Source of the DNA: Micromussa lordhowensis
Lineage: Eukaryota; Cnidaria; Anthozoa; Scleractinia; Lobophylliidae
Length of the DNA: 64,000 nt
Assembly (NCBI GenBank): GCA_964020085.1
Contig: OZ026598.1
Span: forward strand, 19,444,795 to 19,508,794
Reading direction: 5' to 3'
Positions 62,282 to 64,000 of this stretch are shown here, in pieces. Position 1 is the stretch's first letter; each line of letters opens with the position of its first letter. The notes beneath the pieces were generated by a model, which worked only from the letters and a program-made list of their open reading frames with translations, ran no database searches and was not told the origin of the DNA. The position numbers and the translations under genes were made by a program.

Positions 62282-64000
62282 AAAGGCAAATGCTAAAAGG
62301 TAAAACTGTACCAGTCTATAGTTTGATATTACATTTATTTATTATTTATTTATTTTTATCTATTTTATTTAATCTTTATTTAAACACCAATTCAGACCAA
62401 TTCAAGGGGGTGAAGGTTTACTTTATGTTTGACTGTTTATTCCTTTTTAATGAACCTACAGGTGCCTGAAATGCTACTGGAGGTTTGACAACTTCCCACA
62501 AGAAACCTGCTGAGTTAGCTTCTTCAAACAAGCCTATCCATGTAGCCTAAAGTGCTATCAAAACTGATGTATATCACTTACTCCCCAGAGTTCGTAGTCC
62601 GTATTGTAAGTTAAAGAGCAACGTTTTTCTCTTTTTTTCTCCCTTTTTAATGGCGCACCGAAGCGCGATGCATGCACGCCGACCATAGATCGAAAGGGGA
62701 AAATTGTGGATCCGTTACTTACAGTACGGACCAAGAAGACGAGGCTAGTAAAAAATACATGTGCTATTTTATGGTTTCTACTTGGAAAGATTTGTTATTC
62801 GACGTAAGTGTATGTGATAGCAGTTAAAAGAGAGAAACTACGAAATCTGAGCAAGAGTAGAAGGAGAACTACCAATAACTGACTGACGATGAATAAGAGA
62901 AGACCAGAAGAATACAAGTTAGGACCACAACTAAGAATCATGAATATTGTCGCCTTGTAACTAGGCTTTAATAATATCATTTACTGATTGTGATATCTCC
63001 TTTTGTGTTTTAATTAAAGTTTTTCACCGTCATGTTAACATTTAAATAATGATAACAATAATAACGATAACGATAACGATACCGATAACGATAACGATAA
63101 CGATAATAATAATTAACTTATATTGCGCAGATATCAATAAGTTACTTTCTGGTCACACTTACACACACACACAACAAAAATACATATATCAGTTTATATT
63201 TCGCAGCAAAAAAAAGCTTGTCACCAGCATATTGTCAAGTTCAGTTTTGCTCCAAATCAATTGCTGTATTGAATAGACCTAAGTTCGCTGAACAGAAAAG
63301 AAGTTATAGTTATTTTGGATTGCTGTTTAAAGGCCTTTAGAGAAGGGACTTTTTGGTACTTTTGGCCACAAAAAGTGCAAAAATCCAAAATTAAACCCTT
63401 GTCCCCGAAAAATCAGCCTTTCTCAATTGCGAATTTACACTTATGTTGTTTATTGTGATGGTAGGACGTGCTGTGTATATTAATTCATTTTGTTTAGAGA
63501 GTGCATCACTTTTTCACTAAACCCCGGTGCAATATGCAAACGCGAAACGCGAAATTCCTTAAAAAATTCACAGGCCTGAAAATTAGCCCAGGAAATATTT
63601 CTAAAAATACCCCCAACCCAAGGTTTATATCAGAATGGTTAAAATGTCATATTACCTAATCGGAATGTACATTTTTGACTGTCATCCTTTGGTGACATCA
63701 AAAACATACATATAGTGCCTATTTATACAATAATTATTGCGCTATTCGGCCTCGTTAATTACTCAGGCTGTTTTTGTTGGTCGCCAAATGGTGGGCAGGT
63801 GGTCGCGGTTCGGGTGAGGAAGGGGTCATTGTTCTGAGCGGAGAGCGTGGAATTAACATGGAGATAAGAAGTTCTCTTTTGCCTCCGTGTCAAAACGAGT
63901 CCGAACTAGGCCATTGATATGAAAGCGAGTTCCGCCTACAGGTCCACTTTCATGCAAATCAAACCATTTTCATTTAAATGGTTTCCCACTTAGACTCGTT
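62282..64000. other. Intergenic stretch to the window end
   Basis: It contains a (CGATAA)n microsatellite at about 63048-63108, a purine/pyrimidine-rich gcaccgaagcgcgatgcatg repeat near 62650, and a repeat around 63890-64000 rich in aaacgagtccgaac- and gcgagttccgcc-type phrases with inverted aaaccattttcatttaaatg. No gene is supported. Confidence 0.45.
63048..63108. repeat. (CGATAA)n microsatellite
   Basis: About eight units of ataacg/cgataa with one accgat variant, followed by ataataataatt. Confidence 0.9.

Noticed and set aside
63049..63276. Frame beginning with ITITITI repeats
   Set aside because: Translation of the CGATAA microsatellite.

Overview
This is a eukaryotic nuclear genome window, almost certainly from a cnidarian and probably an anthozoan such as a stony coral. 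It is AT-rich, with short split exons, GT-AG introns, CA/TGCA-rich intergenic DNA, tRNA-derived SINEs and very many short inverted-repeat (MITE/foldback) elements. The gene content is typical of such animals: an astacin with a ShK domain, DM9-repeat proteins, a WSC-domain secreted protein and a UPA-domain protein, next to conserved housekeeping genes. No operons, ribosome binding sites, rRNA genes or CRISPR arrays are visible. All gene models were built by hand from splice sites, reading phase and protein motifs.

Layout. 467-603 (+) is a ShK exon of a gene that begins before the window. 4257-12275 (-) is a six-exon astacin metallopeptidase with a C-terminal ShK domain. 14154-14730 (-) is a frameshifted DM9-like relic and 17729-18619 (-) an intact DM9 protein coded in one exon. 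19000-19497 (+) is a hAT transposase C-terminal relic. 25605-26772 (+) is a three-exon secreted WSC protein. 30107-37040 (-) is spermidine synthase, complete except for its usual C-terminal end, and it lies head to head with peptidyl-prolyl isomerase H at 37413-46010 (+); about 370 bp separate the two start codons. 46558-46821 (-) is a likely Harbinger-nuclease N-terminal fragment. 53267-55172 (-) is an unrecognised five-exon 183-aa gene. 58492-62281 (+) is a five-exon gene whose product resembles the UPA region of UNC5-type proteins but has no death domain.

The rest is introns and intergenic DNA rich in non-autonomous elements. There are at least four TTAA-flanked elements (one nested in another), a TTA-flanked element, several near-perfect foldbacks, paired copies of several inverted-repeat families, four tRNA-derived repeat families, a 290-bp tandem duplication and microsatellites. 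No intact transposase was found.

The genes do not form one pathway. The only clear functional arrangement is the shared promoter interval of the SRM and PPIH genes. The two ShK-bearing genes and the two DM9 sequences look like local duplicates of fast-evolving secreted or recognition families.
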